Origin: Gammaproteobacteria bacterium
GTDB taxonomy: Bacteria > Pseudomonadota > Gammaproteobacteria > UBA6429 > Thiohalophilaceae
Assembly: GCA_016194635.1 (NCBI GenBank)
Contig: JACQBC010000012.1
Coordinates: forward strand, 43,663-107,662
Reading direction: 5' to 3'
DNA length: 64,000 bases
The notes under the pieces are model-generated. The model was not told where the DNA came from. It worked only from the letters and a program-made list of their open reading frames with translations, and made no database searches. Shown piece after piece: positions 19,834 to 28,409 of this stretch. The translations under genes and the position numbers were made by a program. Each line of letters opens with the position of its first letter. Positions within the stretch are counted from its first letter, which is position 1.

Positions 19834-19935
19834 AATATCAAGGTTGCGTCGGCATCAACAGTAACGTAACAATTTTCTGGTAACATTTATTTAGCTGGGA
19901 GAGGGTGTAACCTTTTTATTATGGAGAAGAACGAT

Positions 19936-20586
19936 ATGGAAATAGAAGAACTCGTCTTGAAAGAAAGCCTGGTGAGTGTTGTGGGTGTTAATTCCGATAG
20001 CTTGCAGGTTGGGATCCGCGGTGATCCTTCCATGCGTGAAACCACCTGCGAACGTAAACGCTACAGCTCCAGCGTGGATGAATACATCGACGCCTTGTTA
20101 CCCAACTTTGAAGAGTTATTGCTTAAGCGTAGCGCCTACCAGTTATTCATTGGTTTTAACAACGGTGAGATCCGCGTGCGTTCGGTATTTGACCCGATGC
20201 GGGAAGAGGTCCACGCGGCGGATAAAATGGCCGACGGCGAGTATTTACGGCGGCAATTCCCCGCGATTAGTTACGATGACAAAATAAAATTGATCCGCGA
20301 TACTTATGTAGGCTTGCGCGCGCATCCTTATTATCAACGTATTCCGGAATATTGGAAAAATATCATGCTGCGGCGCAGCCATGCCTGGATTCCAATGCAA
20401 CCGGAGGAGATCCGTACGGTCGTAACCACTTTAAAAACCTTGCGGGACATGCCTACTTATTATATGCGCAATGTCACGATTAATATGGTCCAATCGATTG
20501 TACGTATTCAATTCAATTGTGACGGTACACAGATCGTGAGCGCGGGTAATTACCGTCAGTTCCTCATCGAAAATCTTCCCCACTGA
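19936..20586 (+). CDS. hypothetical protein, about 216 aa
   Basis: Soluble acidic protein beginning MEIEELVLKESLVSVVG; ATG 19936 is chosen because GGAGAAG lies nine bases upstream, while the in-frame ATG 19921 has no close ribosome site. Notable stretches: VDEYIDALLPNFEELLLKRS, FNNGEIRVRSVFDP, YYQRIPEYWKNIMLRRSHAW. No membrane segment, signal peptide or catalytic motif seen and no family recognised. Stands alone between ygiQ and the cold-shock gene. Confidence 0.75.
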   Translation: MEIEELVLKESLVSVVGVNSDSLQVGIRGDPSMRETTCERKRYSSSVDEYIDALLPNFEELLLKRSAYQLFIGFNNGEIRVRSVFDPMREEVHAADKMADGEYLRRQFPAISYDDKIKLIRDTYVGLRAHPYYQRIPEYWKNIMLRRSHAWIPMQPEEIRTVVTTLKTLRDMPTYYMRNVTINMVQSIVRIQFNCDGTQIVSAGNYRQFLIENLPH

Positions 20587-20813
20587 AACCCTGCCTACAC
20601 AGCACCTGTAGTAATCTGTCATGTTTTAAATCTACAGCGCCTAGTCGATCTCAACCACGGTTATCAACCTTACCGTTCCTGCCACCTCTCCCTCGGGAGA
20701 AGGTGGTATCAAGGACGGGCAGTCTTTTTTCAGTCAATGAATCGGGCCAGTAATGCACTATGTCAGCATATTCTGAAACAGTGTTATACCCTGCGGGGCA
20801 CCGCAAACCGGTA

Positions 20814-20889
20814 GGAATAGGTAAATCCTATGGGTATACTTGCCTCTAACCCGGAAGAGCGTTTTTCCTACTGGGGGTTTACCTGTTCC
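20814..20889 (+). promoter_or_regulatory. cold-shock gene 5' leader with long-range pairing
   Basis: GGAATAGGTAAA (20814-20825) can pair over all 12 positions, one a G-U pair, with TTTACCTGTTCC (20878-20889). Inside, GGAA...TTCC and CCC...GGGGG offer further pairing. The element ends 39 bases before the cold-shock ATG. Long structured leaders acting as temperature-responsive switches are established for cspA in E. coli; a similar role here is inference. Confidence 0.5.
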
Positions 20890-20928
20890 GGGGAGCACTG
20901 GGTAATCATTGTCTTAGAGGTACTTATT

Positions 20929-21132
20929 ATGGCCACAGGCAAAGTGAAATGGTTCAATAACGCCAAGGGCTACGGCTTTATCGCACCGCAGGATGGAGGG
21001 GCTGATGTATTTGTGCATTATTCGGCAATCCAATCAGAAGGATTCCGAACGCTCAATGAAGGCCAGAACGTAGCGTATGAAGTAGAGCAGGGCCCCAAAG
21101 GCTTACAAGCCATTAATGTCGTATTGAACTAG
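20929..21132 (+). CDS. cold-shock domain protein (CspA family)
   Basis: 67-aa single-stranded nucleic-acid binding protein. RNP1 KGYGFIAP and RNP2 VFVHYSAI are complete, with [12 protein letters not shown] at the start and [10 protein letters not shown] at the end. The ATG at 20929 (MATGKVKWF) is chosen over an upstream in-frame ATG at 20830 because it matches the family exactly; the upstream bases form the leader described separately. The ribosome site is TTAGAGG. Followed by a strong terminator. Confidence 0.95.
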   Translation: MATGKVKWFNNAKGYGFIAPQDGGADVFVHYSAIQSEGFRTLNEGQNVAYEVEQGPKGLQAINVVLN

Positions 21133-21150
21133 GGAGAAACAACTTCACTC

Positions 21151-21175
21151 AACCCCGCCGCGGCGGGGTTTTTTA
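21151..21175 (+). terminator. Rho-independent terminator after the cold-shock gene
   Basis: Perfect palindrome AACCCCGCCG/CGGCGGGGTT followed by TTTT. It lies 18 bases after the stop, fitting a short highly expressed mRNA. Confidence 0.92.
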
Positions 21176-21194
21176 TGCAGGCAGGGTTCGAGGA

Positions 21195-22163
21195 TTAGTT
21201 TTGTCGAGTTAAATACGCCGTGGAAAGCATACCAAGGCTTACCGCAAACCACAGGGTGCTTAGACGGCTGATGAGCGGCAAGGTGATGGCCGTGATGTCA
21301 TCCACCCCCGTGGATTTGAGAAGCAGATACATTGTTACTTCGGTACTGCCAACACCTCCAGGCAAAAATGAGATCGCTCCGATCAATAAACTGGTGGCAT
21401 AAATCCCCAACGCGGCCCATAGGGAGACTGTTACCGCGAAATGTTGCAGTAAGAAACTGAAGGCCAGACCCTGCAGGCTCCAAGCAAGCAAACCGAAACC
21501 CATCCCGACATAAAAGATTTTCCAAGCCAACAAACGCCGTGATTTACCCAATAAATCCACCACTACTCCAAGCCAGCGCCGCAGCCGGGTGTGGTGGAGA
21601 CGGTGTTGCCATGCGCGGCACCAAGCGTGGCAACGTCGACAACGTAATAACGTCAGTCCTACCACCAGTACAGCGCAGACACTGGCCACTATGAATGTGT
21701 AATTTTCAAAGAGACTGAATGTCCCTAAGGCAAGCAATGCAACGACAATAATATCTAACAAGCGTTCGGTGAAGAACGCCGCGATACTATGTGGAAAACG
21801 CACGCCCCGCGGGTGTAATAACACCGAACGAATTACCTCGCCGGCTTTACCCGGGGTGGTGGTGAGAGCAAATCCCGCCAGGTAATACACAAAATGTTGC
21901 AAGCCGGGGAGTTGGTAGCCAAATTGGCGCAAGAAGAACTGCCAACGAATAAAACGCACAACATAATTTAGCAAGGAGCTTAATAATAAAATCGACCAGA
22001 TCAATGGGTTCATGCGCTGGATGGCCTGGATTATCTGCTGATAGCCCGCGCTGATCACTATCACCAGGTATAATGTCGCGGCCAATAATAAGGAAATAAT
22101 GATCGCCCGTTTATGCCGGCTACTGAGTAATACAGGGTATATGGGTTGGGCGGGTTGCGGCAT
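21195..22163 (-). CDS. lysylphosphatidylglycerol synthase TM-domain / UPF0104 family membrane protein
   Basis: 322 aa with about eight hydrophobic helices. Family marks: INFRW-like VRFIRWQFFLRQFG, the YLAGFALTTTPGKAGEVIRS motif, TERLLDIIVVALL and SFLPGGVGSTEVTMYLLL near the end. This family covers the membrane half of MprF and related glycolipid transporters or flippases; no aminoacyltransferase domain is attached. Likely role is lipid or glycan-lipid transport, exact substrate unknown. Convergent with the cold-shock gene. Confidence 0.88.
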   Translation of the reverse strand: MPQPAQPIYPVLLSSRHKRAIIISLLLAATLYLVIVISAGYQQIIQAIQRMNPLIWSILLLSSLLNYVVRFIRWQFFLRQFGYQLPGLQHFVYYLAGFALTTTPGKAGEVIRSVLLHPRGVRFPHSIAAFFTERLLDIIVVALLALGTFSLFENYTFIVASVCAVLVVGLTLLRCRRCHAWCRAWQHRLHHTRLRRWLGVVVDLLGKSRRLLAWKIFYVGMGFGLLAWSLQGLAFSFLLQHFAVTVSLWAALGIYATSLLIGAISFLPGGVGSTEVTMYLLLKSTGVDDITAITLPLISRLSTLWFAVSLGMLSTAYLTRQN

Positions 22164-22244
22164 ATATATCAGAACGTATTTTAAACCTGACGGACAATCG
22201 GGTATAGTACACGGACATTATTGAAATGAGAACCTAGAGGTCCT

Positions 22245-22553
22245 ATGGCAGCTACCGTTGATGAATTGACCGTGAATTATTTTGAAGAAGGCAAACAAGT
22301 CGTTAAAGAACTGGACAAAGAAATCCTTACCAAAGGCACCTGGTCGACGATCATGTATAAATATCAGGATTTCGATAAGGCCAAAGATGATTTTGGCGCG
22401 GTGAAATATTCGATTCGCCGTTACCAAAAGCGCAGTGGCGAATATAAAATGCAATCAAAATTTAATATTTCCAGCGATGACCAAGCCGAGAAGATCATTG
22501 CAATACTGCAAAAATGGATCCAGCAAGGCGGAGGTGAGAAAGAGTCCGAATAA
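22245..22553 (+). CDS. hypothetical protein, 102 aa
   Basis: Small soluble protein, charged and Lys-rich: VNYFEEGKQVVKELDKEIL, WSTIMYKYQDFDKAKDDFG, VKYSIRRYQKRSGEYKMQSKFN, ending in a helix DDQAEKIIAILQKWI. No known family recognised. Good ribosome site (TAGAGGTCCT) before ATG 22245. Convergent with the HTH-ferredoxin reductase gene, 15 bases apart. The YQxR...K..SKFNI pattern looks like a compact beta-sheet protein. Confidence 0.8.
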   Translation: MAATVDELTVNYFEEGKQVVKELDKEILTKGTWSTIMYKYQDFDKAKDDFGAVKYSIRRYQKRSGEYKMQSKFNISSDDQAEKIIAILQKWIQQGGGEKESE

Positions 22554-22568
22554 CGCTGTGGACCCGGA

Positions 22569-24056
22569 CTACATCGCTTCAGTAAAAATCCAGTTGCGTT
22601 CGGCGCCGTGTTTCACCAAGGCTTCTTGTGCGCAGTTGATGACCCGTGAATCACCGGCGATGTAGTAGTGCATATTAGAAAGACTGGGATAATCCTGCAT
22701 CAACTGTGTTACTAAATCGCTGGCCGCTTTATTACTATCCCCGTGGCTGATCATGGGGGTGTAGTGAAATGTCTCCAAGGCGTCGCTCCAAGCGCGGCAT
22801 TGGTTCTCTAGATAGATTTTATCTTTATGACTCGCCACCCAATACAGGTGTAATGACTGAGCGGCGTCCAGGGTCACGGCGTGTTCGATCAAACCTTTAA
22901 TCGGGGCAAATCCAGTGCCGAAGGCGATAAACATAATAGGCGTGGTGCTGTCCTCGTGTAAGACAAAATTGCCGTGCGGCCCTTCGATTTGCAACGTGTC
23001 GTTGGGATTGAGCGCGTCAAACAGGTGTTGCACCAAGGGGTCGTCATCGTCGCGCTGAATATGGAACTGTAAATGCATATCATCACACGGACAACTGGCG
23101 ATATGAAACGGTTGATCGCCCAGGTCGGGTATCGAAAGATTGACCTTCTGTCCGGCAAGAAAACGTAGCCGTTGGGTGCGAGGCGTTTTAACGTGCAACA
23201 CATGCACGTCGGCGTTGATCGGTACGAGTTTTCGCACCCGCGCCGTAATGGATTGGTGCGGAATATCGCCTACCGTGCCGGCCTCCTCCGCGTCAAGCAC
23301 GATATCGGTAACCGCGGTGTAGGAACAGGTAAGGATCGTTCCATGCAATTTTTCCGCTTCCGATAACAGATAGTCGTGCGGACGAATCTTACGGACTTGA
23401 CCGGAAATCACCCGCGCCTTGCACTTACCACAATTGCCGTTGCTGCAGCCGTAGTTCAGCGCCAAGCCGGCGCTTAATCCGGATTCCAGAATACTATTAT
23501 TGCCTTCAATCAGAAATTCATGGCCGCTGGGTTCCAAACGGACTTGCGCGGTAATGATACTCAGTAGGGTATCGACGGCGAGTAATGGCATACCATGATC
23601 AACCGGTGGGGGTAGGGGTTCGGCAGGGTGTAATTGATTAAGTAACCAGAGACGCAACTCAATGATCTCGGCCTCGACTTGAGAATGGGTTTGAGCCAAA
23701 CGCAATAGGCGTGATTTAAGCTTATCGAAGATATTAAGGTAATTGCTGATTTCCAGTTTGGCCCAGGCCAATTCGTCGCTGAGAATGTTAACCCGGGCGG
23801 CGAGGGTTTCCAAATCCGGCGAGGTCTTGACCGAACGTACCCTGGCGTTACGCGCCGCGGTTTCGATGATCTGCTCGATCCGCTCCAGCATGCTATTGTC
23901 TTCAAACTGCGCATTCGGGTAGGCGCGCGCTAATTCAGTTAGCGATAATTTGCCCTCAAAGCTGGCGATTTCGCCCTGCTGAATACGCTGTTGCAGGGTG
24001 CCGCGTGGGACGCCTACCAATTTAGCTGCTCGTGAAATACTAACCAGTCGTGCCAT
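22569..24056 (-). CDS. fusion: DNA-binding-like HTH + coiled coil + [2Fe-2S] ferredoxin + FAD/NAD reductase
   Basis: 495 aa. Residues 1-45 (VSISRAAKLVGVPRGTLQQ) resemble the MerR/excisionase helix-turn-helix; 50-150 is a helical linker; a plant-type ferredoxin domain follows with CSNGNCGKC (Cx4Cx2C, about 202-211) and the fourth Cys in LTCSY; then a ferredoxin-NADP reductase module with QPFHIAS (flavin), GPHGNFVL and FIAFGTGFAPIKGLIEH (nucleotide). The start at 24056 is chosen because it lies four bases after the upstream gene's stop, suggesting coupling; TTG/ATG options up to 24110 exist. Electron carrier and reductase in one chain, with a possible DNA-binding sensor end. Confidence 0.88.
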   Translation of the reverse strand: MARLVSISRAAKLVGVPRGTLQQRIQQGEIASFEGKLSLTELARAYPNAQFEDNSMLERIEQIIETAARNARVRSVKTSPDLETLAARVNILSDELAWAKLEISNYLNIFDKLKSRLLRLAQTHSQVEAEIIELRLWLLNQLHPAEPLPPPVDHGMPLLAVDTLLSIITAQVRLEPSGHEFLIEGNNSILESGLSAGLALNYGCSNGNCGKCKARVISGQVRKIRPHDYLLSEAEKLHGTILTCSYTAVTDIVLDAEEAGTVGDIPHQSITARVRKLVPINADVHVLHVKTPRTQRLRFLAGQKVNLSIPDLGDQPFHIASCPCDDMHLQFHIQRDDDDPLVQHLFDALNPNDTLQIEGPHGNFVLHEDSTTPIMFIAFGTGFAPIKGLIEHAVTLDAAQSLHLYWVASHKDKIYLENQCRAWSDALETFHYTPMISHGDSNKAASDLVTQLMQDYPSLSNMHYYIAGDSRVINCAQEALVKHGAERNWIFTEAM

Positions 24057-24060
24057 AGGA

Positions 24061-24453
24061 TTAATCTGGGTTGATTCTAGGTGCGTGAGAGTAAACTTCA
24101 CCGTATTCATACCGGCCTAACTGTAACCGTTTATACTGCCGAACCATGATAATAGTTTTTTGTATCGTGGCCGCATCAATGATGGGGACGTTTAATCCGA
24201 CGCTCAACGGGCGGAGTTCGCCATCGGCGTGGCCTATGTCGATGAACGCGCGCAATCGCATTTTTTCCTCTACACCGTGTGGCAGGTGGTGCGAATAATA
24301 GTCGAGGGTTCCGATGCGTGCTTTCCAAATGACGGTTTTCTGCTCAAACACACCGACGAAATACAGATCGGCGTAGGGGGCGGGGACGGGCGAAACCAAG
24401 TGGTAGTCGTCGCCCATCTTCCTCAGCTGGACTTGAAACTCGCGCACATTCAT
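24061..24453 (-). CDS. hypothetical protein, 130 aa, coupled to the HTH-reductase gene
   Basis: Soluble protein MNVREFQVQLRKMGDDYHLV followed by beta-rich sequence (ADLYFVGVFEQKTVIWKARIG) and a C-terminal basic patch (VRQYKRLQLGRYEYGEVY). No family recognised and no cysteine motif. The stop TAA is followed after four bases by the reductase ATG, so the two proteins are probably made together and may act together. Divergent from the M99 peptidase gene. Confidence 0.8.
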   Translation of the reverse strand: MNVREFQVQLRKMGDDYHLVSPVPAPYADLYFVGVFEQKTVIWKARIGTLDYYSHHLPHGVEEKMRLRAFIDIGHADGELRPLSVGLNVPIIDAATIQKTIIMVRQYKRLQLGRYEYGEVYSHAPRINPD

Positions 24454-24515
24454 GTACTAGAATTGAAGCGGATAAGGTCAAGTTTCCTATTAATCAACAT
24501 CAGTGTGAGTGAAGA

Positions 24516-25913
24516 ATGGTGACTTTGCAAGAGAAACGCGATCAACCTAATGGTTGGAACCGCGGCGTGGTGATGTTACTGCTGGGAGTGTGGCTGCTGC
24601 CTGTTGTGGCGCAGAAATTGGAGTTTACCCTCCACAAGAACCGCGGTGAACAACCCGGCCCGACCCTCTTGGTGATCGGCGGTATTCAGGGTGATGAACC
24701 CGGTGGATTCAACGCGGCCGCGCTGCTGGTGACCAACTATCACATTACCCGCGGCCAAGTCTGGGTGGTCCCAAATCTTAATTTTGAGAGTATTATCCAA
24801 CGTTCACGCGGTGTGTATGGCGATATGAACCGCAAATTTCTTAGTCTCAAGCAGGCTGATCCTGAATATGGCCCCATCCAAAAAATAAAATCCATTATCC
24901 TCGACCCGCAGGTGGACATGATACTAAATTTGCATGATGGCGGCGGGTTCTATGTGCCTACCTACCGTGATCGTAACGCCAACCCTGATCACTGGGGACA
25001 GAGCGTTATAATTGATCAAGCCAGCGTGGATAATATTGCTTATGGCAATCTGCAAGAGATTGCCACTACCTCGATTACACAGGCAAACCAGCAGATCACC
25101 CCAAGCGACCACCATTACCATTTAAGAAATACCCAGACCCGGCTTGGCAACCAAGAAATGGAAAAAACCCTGTCGTATTTCGCGGTGCGTAATGGCAAAT
25201 CGGCGTTTGGAATCGAAGCCAGCAAGGAGTTTCTTACCCACGAGCGGGTGCGGTTCCATTTGTTACTGGTGGAAGGTTTTATGCGGCAACTGGGGATTGG
25301 TTTTAGCCGCGATTTTGATTTGACGCCACAGAGTATTCGCCAACGTATCGATAACAATGTACAGTTGGCCTTGTTTGGTCGACGGATTTTTTTTGATATG
25401 GCCAATGCACGAAAATTATTGAGTTTTGTACCGCTTAAAAAAGACGTGCCGTTGGATATCCAACCGAGTAACCCCCTGATCGCGGTAATTGATAAGGAAA
25501 AAAACTTGGACGTGCGGTATGGCAATCGTTATGTCACCCAGTTGCGCACGTATTTTACCGAATACGATGACAGTTTAAATGAAGTGAATATCGTTAAAGA
25601 CGGTCAGCCCATCACCTCAAAACTGGGTAGCGTGATCGAGGTACAGGATTCCTTCCGGGTTGAGGCCAGCCCGGGTTATCGGGTTAACGTGATTGGCTAC
25701 CAGCGAGCCGCTAACAACGATGACGGCCATGTCACCTTGCGGCGGCGGGATTTATTGCCACAATATTCCGTCGACAAGCAGGCGCGTTTATACCGAGTGG
25801 AAATTTATCGCGCAGCGCGTTTTTGTGGCATGCTGTTGGTGCGTTTTGCCAATTCACCGGCGGGTGTAGCACCTCCGTTCACTCAAAACACGACTAACAC
25901 CAACAATACCTGA
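24516..25913 (+). CDS. M99 (Csd4-like) metallocarboxypeptidase
   Basis: 465 aa with an N-terminal signal or anchor (VVMLLLGVWLLPVVAQ). The zinc site follows the M99 pattern: GGIQGDEPGGFN (about 55), with Gln and Glu as ligands as in Helicobacter Csd4, and NLHDGGGFY (about 141) giving the His. IEASKEF is a probable catalytic Glu region. Csd4 trims peptidoglycan tripeptide stems (DL-carboxypeptidase) and shapes the cell; a periplasmic murein-trimming role is inferred. The beta-rich C-terminal third (VIEVQDSFRVEASPGYRVNV) is like the Csd4 tail. The next gene begins 11 bases later. Confidence 0.82.
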   Translation: MVTLQEKRDQPNGWNRGVVMLLLGVWLLPVVAQKLEFTLHKNRGEQPGPTLLVIGGIQGDEPGGFNAAALLVTNYHITRGQVWVVPNLNFESIIQRSRGVYGDMNRKFLSLKQADPEYGPIQKIKSIILDPQVDMILNLHDGGGFYVPTYRDRNANPDHWGQSVIIDQASVDNIAYGNLQEIATTSITQANQQITPSDHHYHLRNTQTRLGNQEMEKTLSYFAVRNGKSAFGIEASKEFLTHERVRFHLLLVEGFMRQLGIGFSRDFDLTPQSIRQRIDNNVQLALFGRRIFFDMANARKLLSFVPLKKDVPLDIQPSNPLIAVIDKEKNLDVRYGNRYVTQLRTYFTEYDDSLNEVNIVKDGQPITSKLGSVIEVQDSFRVEASPGYRVNVIGYQRAANNDDGHVTLRRRDLLPQYSVDKQARLYRVEIYRAARFCGMLLVRFANSPAGVAPPFTQNTTNTNNT

Positions 25914-25924
25914 GTTTGGCTTCA

Positions 25925-27244
25925 ATGCCCTTGCAGTGGGTTACCCCGCATTATCTACGCGACTTTTACTGCCTTGGCCCGGACTGCCAAGACACCTGTT
26001 GTCAGCGTTGGGACGTGCATTATGACAAAGCCCATTACGATATCCTCATGGCGCAAATTCAAGACCGCCCCGTACTGCGGCAAAAAATAATTCCGCAACT
26101 TAAATTAACCCCGCCCACGGCTAACAAGACCGCGAATTTTGCGTTAATTAGTTTTGGAGAAACGGGCTACTGCCCGTTTCTAGACGCGGAAAAATGGTGT
26201 CTTATCCACCGCGAACTGGGTATTGCGGCGTTGAATAATTCCTGTAGTTTTTTTCCGCGGGTATTTTCGCAACACCAGCAGGTTGTGGAAATGACGGGGG
26301 CATTGTCCTGTCCAGAAGTGGTGCGACGTTGTTTATCGATGCAGTACTCCAATGCATGGGTGGAAACCTCGCCGACACACTTACCGCGCTGCGATGACAT
26401 ACCGCGTGCCCGTGAGCTTAACGAGCTGGACAACTATACGCGTGGGTTTGATGATATACGCCAAGTGTTACTGGGACTTATATCACGCGATGATTATGGG
26501 TTTGAAACCCGGTTGTTCTTTCTGGCCAATTTCAGCTCCCGCCTAGCCGCGGATTACCACCAAGGTGCCCGCTGTGATCCCGCTTTAATCCAAACCGAGA
26601 TCGATCGCATTCGTGACCCCAAGACTCTGGACGCCCTGGACGATTTTTATAACCACTACAGCGGTGTGGAACCGGTGGCCATGGTGGTGATTCAATCGAT
26701 ACTGCAATTACACTTGCAACAGTCCCAGGGGGGCGGCATCGAAACCATGATCACCGATATATTCGTAGACTACGCACAGCGTCTGCGCGCCACGGGTACG
26801 GCGGAGGTATTCGCGGATAACATACCGGCGGTATGTCTATGGGAGTGTTATCAGCAGGACTGGCAAGTATTGAACACGCATTGGGGCGTGTTATTAGAAG
26901 TATACCTTGGCCGTTACCTACACAATTGTTTGCAACGCGAATGGTTTATTAATATGCCGGATCCCTTCAGTTACGTGCATATGTTGACGGTTCGGGTGGC
27001 GGTGCTTAAGTTTTTACTAACCGCGCACCGCGCGATGCGGAATTTTGTCGCCAACCACCCGCGGATTGAAACCGGCGATCCCTTGGCCGAAGATAAGGAA
27101 TTTTTGCATGAAGTGGTTACCGTCGTCTACCAATTCGCCCGTGCCATCGACCAAAATTTGAAATTCTTACAAGTGGTTTATGCGGCGCTCGCCGAACAAC
27201 AGATGATCAGTTTTGATTACAGCCTGCCATTGATAAAGTTTTAA
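25925..27244 (+). CDS. FliB-like lysine-N-methylase family protein
   Basis: 439 aa. N-terminal Cys-rich signature DFYCLGPDCQDTCCQRWDVHYD and later CPFLDAEKWCLIHRELG and LNNSCSFFPRVF, the conserved pattern of flagellin lysine-N-methylase FliB, which probably binds an iron-sulfur cluster. ATG 25925 is preferred to TTG 25916. FliB methylates flagellin lysines in Salmonella, but no flagellar gene lies in this window, so the substrate may be another surface protein. Immediately follows the M99 gene, probable operon. Confidence 0.85.
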   Translation: MPLQWVTPHYLRDFYCLGPDCQDTCCQRWDVHYDKAHYDILMAQIQDRPVLRQKIIPQLKLTPPTANKTANFALISFGETGYCPFLDAEKWCLIHRELGIAALNNSCSFFPRVFSQHQQVVEMTGALSCPEVVRRCLSMQYSNAWVETSPTHLPRCDDIPRARELNELDNYTRGFDDIRQVLLGLISRDDYGFETRLFFLANFSSRLAADYHQGARCDPALIQTEIDRIRDPKTLDALDDFYNHYSGVEPVAMVVIQSILQLHLQQSQGGGIETMITDIFVDYAQRLRATGTAEVFADNIPAVCLWECYQQDWQVLNTHWGVLLEVYLGRYLHNCLQREWFINMPDPFSYVHMLTVRVAVLKFLLTAHRAMRNFVANHPRIETGDPLAEDKEFLHEVVTVVYQFARAIDQNLKFLQVVYAALAEQQMISFDYSLPLIKF

Positions 27245-27299
27245 CGTGCAAGCAGTGGCAGATTATCGTTGATCGTGATGATAGATTTAGGCCAACGGT

Positions 27300-27614
27300 T
27301 CAATTTAAAATAATATAAAGTTCCCCGTTTAATTCTTCCAGTGCATACACCCTCAACGGCACGGTCGCGGGTTCATCCAACGGTATGCCCGTGCTAAGAC
27401 TAAAGCGACTGCCGTGTAACGGACATTCAATCGTGTCTTGTTTTAATGCGCCGTTACACAACGGCCAGTCTTCATGGGTACAGAGTGCATCGGTGGCGTG
27501 CATCGTACCCGCGACGTTGGCCAGTAGAATTTGCTGTCCCGCGATATCGATACAGGTAATTTGCCCGGGTTTTAAGGGGTGTGGAAGGGTAATTTTTCGC
27601 TTGTCTATCCCCAT
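27300..27614 (-). CDS. Rieske [2Fe-2S] ferredoxin-type protein
   Basis: 104 aa, complete Rieske fold: CTHEDW (CxH) and CPLHGSRF (CxxH) bind the cluster. The sequence order IDKRKITLPHPL, VAGTMHATDALCTH, YALEELNGELYI is that of small ferredoxin components of oxygenases or assimilatory nitrite-reductase small subunits. No oxygenase lies nearby, so it is an orphan electron carrier. Convergent with the FliB-like gene. Confidence 0.92.
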   Translation of the reverse strand: MGIDKRKITLPHPLKPGQITCIDIAGQQILLANVAGTMHATDALCTHEDWPLCNGALKQDTIECPLHGSRFSLSTGIPLDEPATVPLRVYALEELNGELYIILN

Positions 27615-27691
27615 TGGGTTAGGTCTCTCCAGTTTGTTTTCAGCATTTTACCCGATACACTGTCAGCAGTTCTATCACACAGGCAGCCGCT

Positions 27692-28099
27692 GTGAGCGCG
27701 AAGGCATTCAAAAACATGGAGCATGACGAGTGTGTCACCTTGACACGCATGATCATGTCGATCTTGGACAGCTGGGGGCTCAACGGTCAGGCGCAGATGT
27801 CGTTACTTGATTTACCCAAGGGTATTCCGGTGCGGGCCTTGCGTCGTTACCGTGAAGACACCCCGTTTCCAGACGAGGCTGCGGTCTATGAACGGGTCGA
27901 TCACATCGTGGGCATTTACGATGCCCTGCGCACCACTTACCCGCACAATCCGCCGATGGGGGCGTTGTGGATGAAACAGCGCAACGTGCGTTTTCAGGAT
28001 CAAAGTCCCTTACAGGTTATCGTCGAGGAAGGTCTGGCAGGTTTGGTGCGGATCCGTACCCACCTTGACTGTACCTACGATTGGAAAGTGAATCCTTAA
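27692..28099 (+). CDS. MbcA/ParS/Xre-type antitoxin domain protein, no toxin nearby
   Basis: 135 aa from a GTG. N-terminal helices (MIMSILDSWGLNGQAQMSLL, KGIPVRALRRYRE) look like the degenerate Xre helix-turn-helix; the C-terminal half HNPPMGALWMKQRNVRFQDQSPLQVI...GLAGLVRIRTHLD matches the toxin-binding domain (DUF2384). These antitoxins usually precede a RES-domain toxin, but the next gene is a short unrelated protein on the other strand. A stand-alone regulator or remnant of a toxin-antitoxin pair. Confidence 0.78.
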   Translation: MSAKAFKNMEHDECVTLTRMIMSILDSWGLNGQAQMSLLDLPKGIPVRALRRYREDTPFPDEAAVYERVDHIVGIYDALRTTYPHNPPMGALWMKQRNVRFQDQSPLQVIVEEGLAGLVRIRTHLDCTYDWKVNP

Positions 28100-28115
28100 T
28101 CGCACATGGGCGGCG

Positions 28116-28355
28116 CTATTTTTCCCATTCCCGTATAATCGGTTGTTCTCGCACTTCCATGAGCTTTTCTTCGGCTTCTAACGGATTATTGGCGAACATC
28201 ACCTTAATGGTAATCTTGGGGTCGGCGTCAACCTGGGTGCGTGTATCCTTGGCGAATTGCTGTGCCTCTTTGTAGCCGGCATATTCCTGCAACAACTCCA
28301 AGTTTTTGAACAGCGCGGTTGGGCCGTGGTTAATGCGATAGACATAATACGGCAT
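28116..28355 (-). CDS. hypothetical protein, 79 aa
   Basis: MPYYVYRINHGPTALFKNLEL followed by helical, charged sequence (EYAGYKEAQQFAKDTRTQ, NNPLEAEEKLMEVREQPIIR). Reads like a compact alpha/beta protein; no family recognised and no membrane segment. Good ribosome site GAGGTAACCC on the minus strand. Lies between the antitoxin-like gene and a receiver-like gene. Confidence 0.8.
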   Translation of the reverse strand: MPYYVYRINHGPTALFKNLELLQEYAGYKEAQQFAKDTRTQVDADPKITIKVMFANNPLEAEEKLMEVREQPIIREWEK

Positions 28356-28409
28356 GGGTTACCTCAATCAGACGGATGGCGAATACTTATGAGGTGGGTA
28401 TTATAAAGT

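Noticed and set aside
19828..19843. palindrome CCTTGA-AATA-TCAAGG at the ygiQ stop
   Set aside because: Too short and without T tract to be called a terminator.
20682..20706. hairpin CCACC...GGTGG near the end of the 19936 gene
   Set aside because: Bulged stem with no T run directly after; not a confident terminator.
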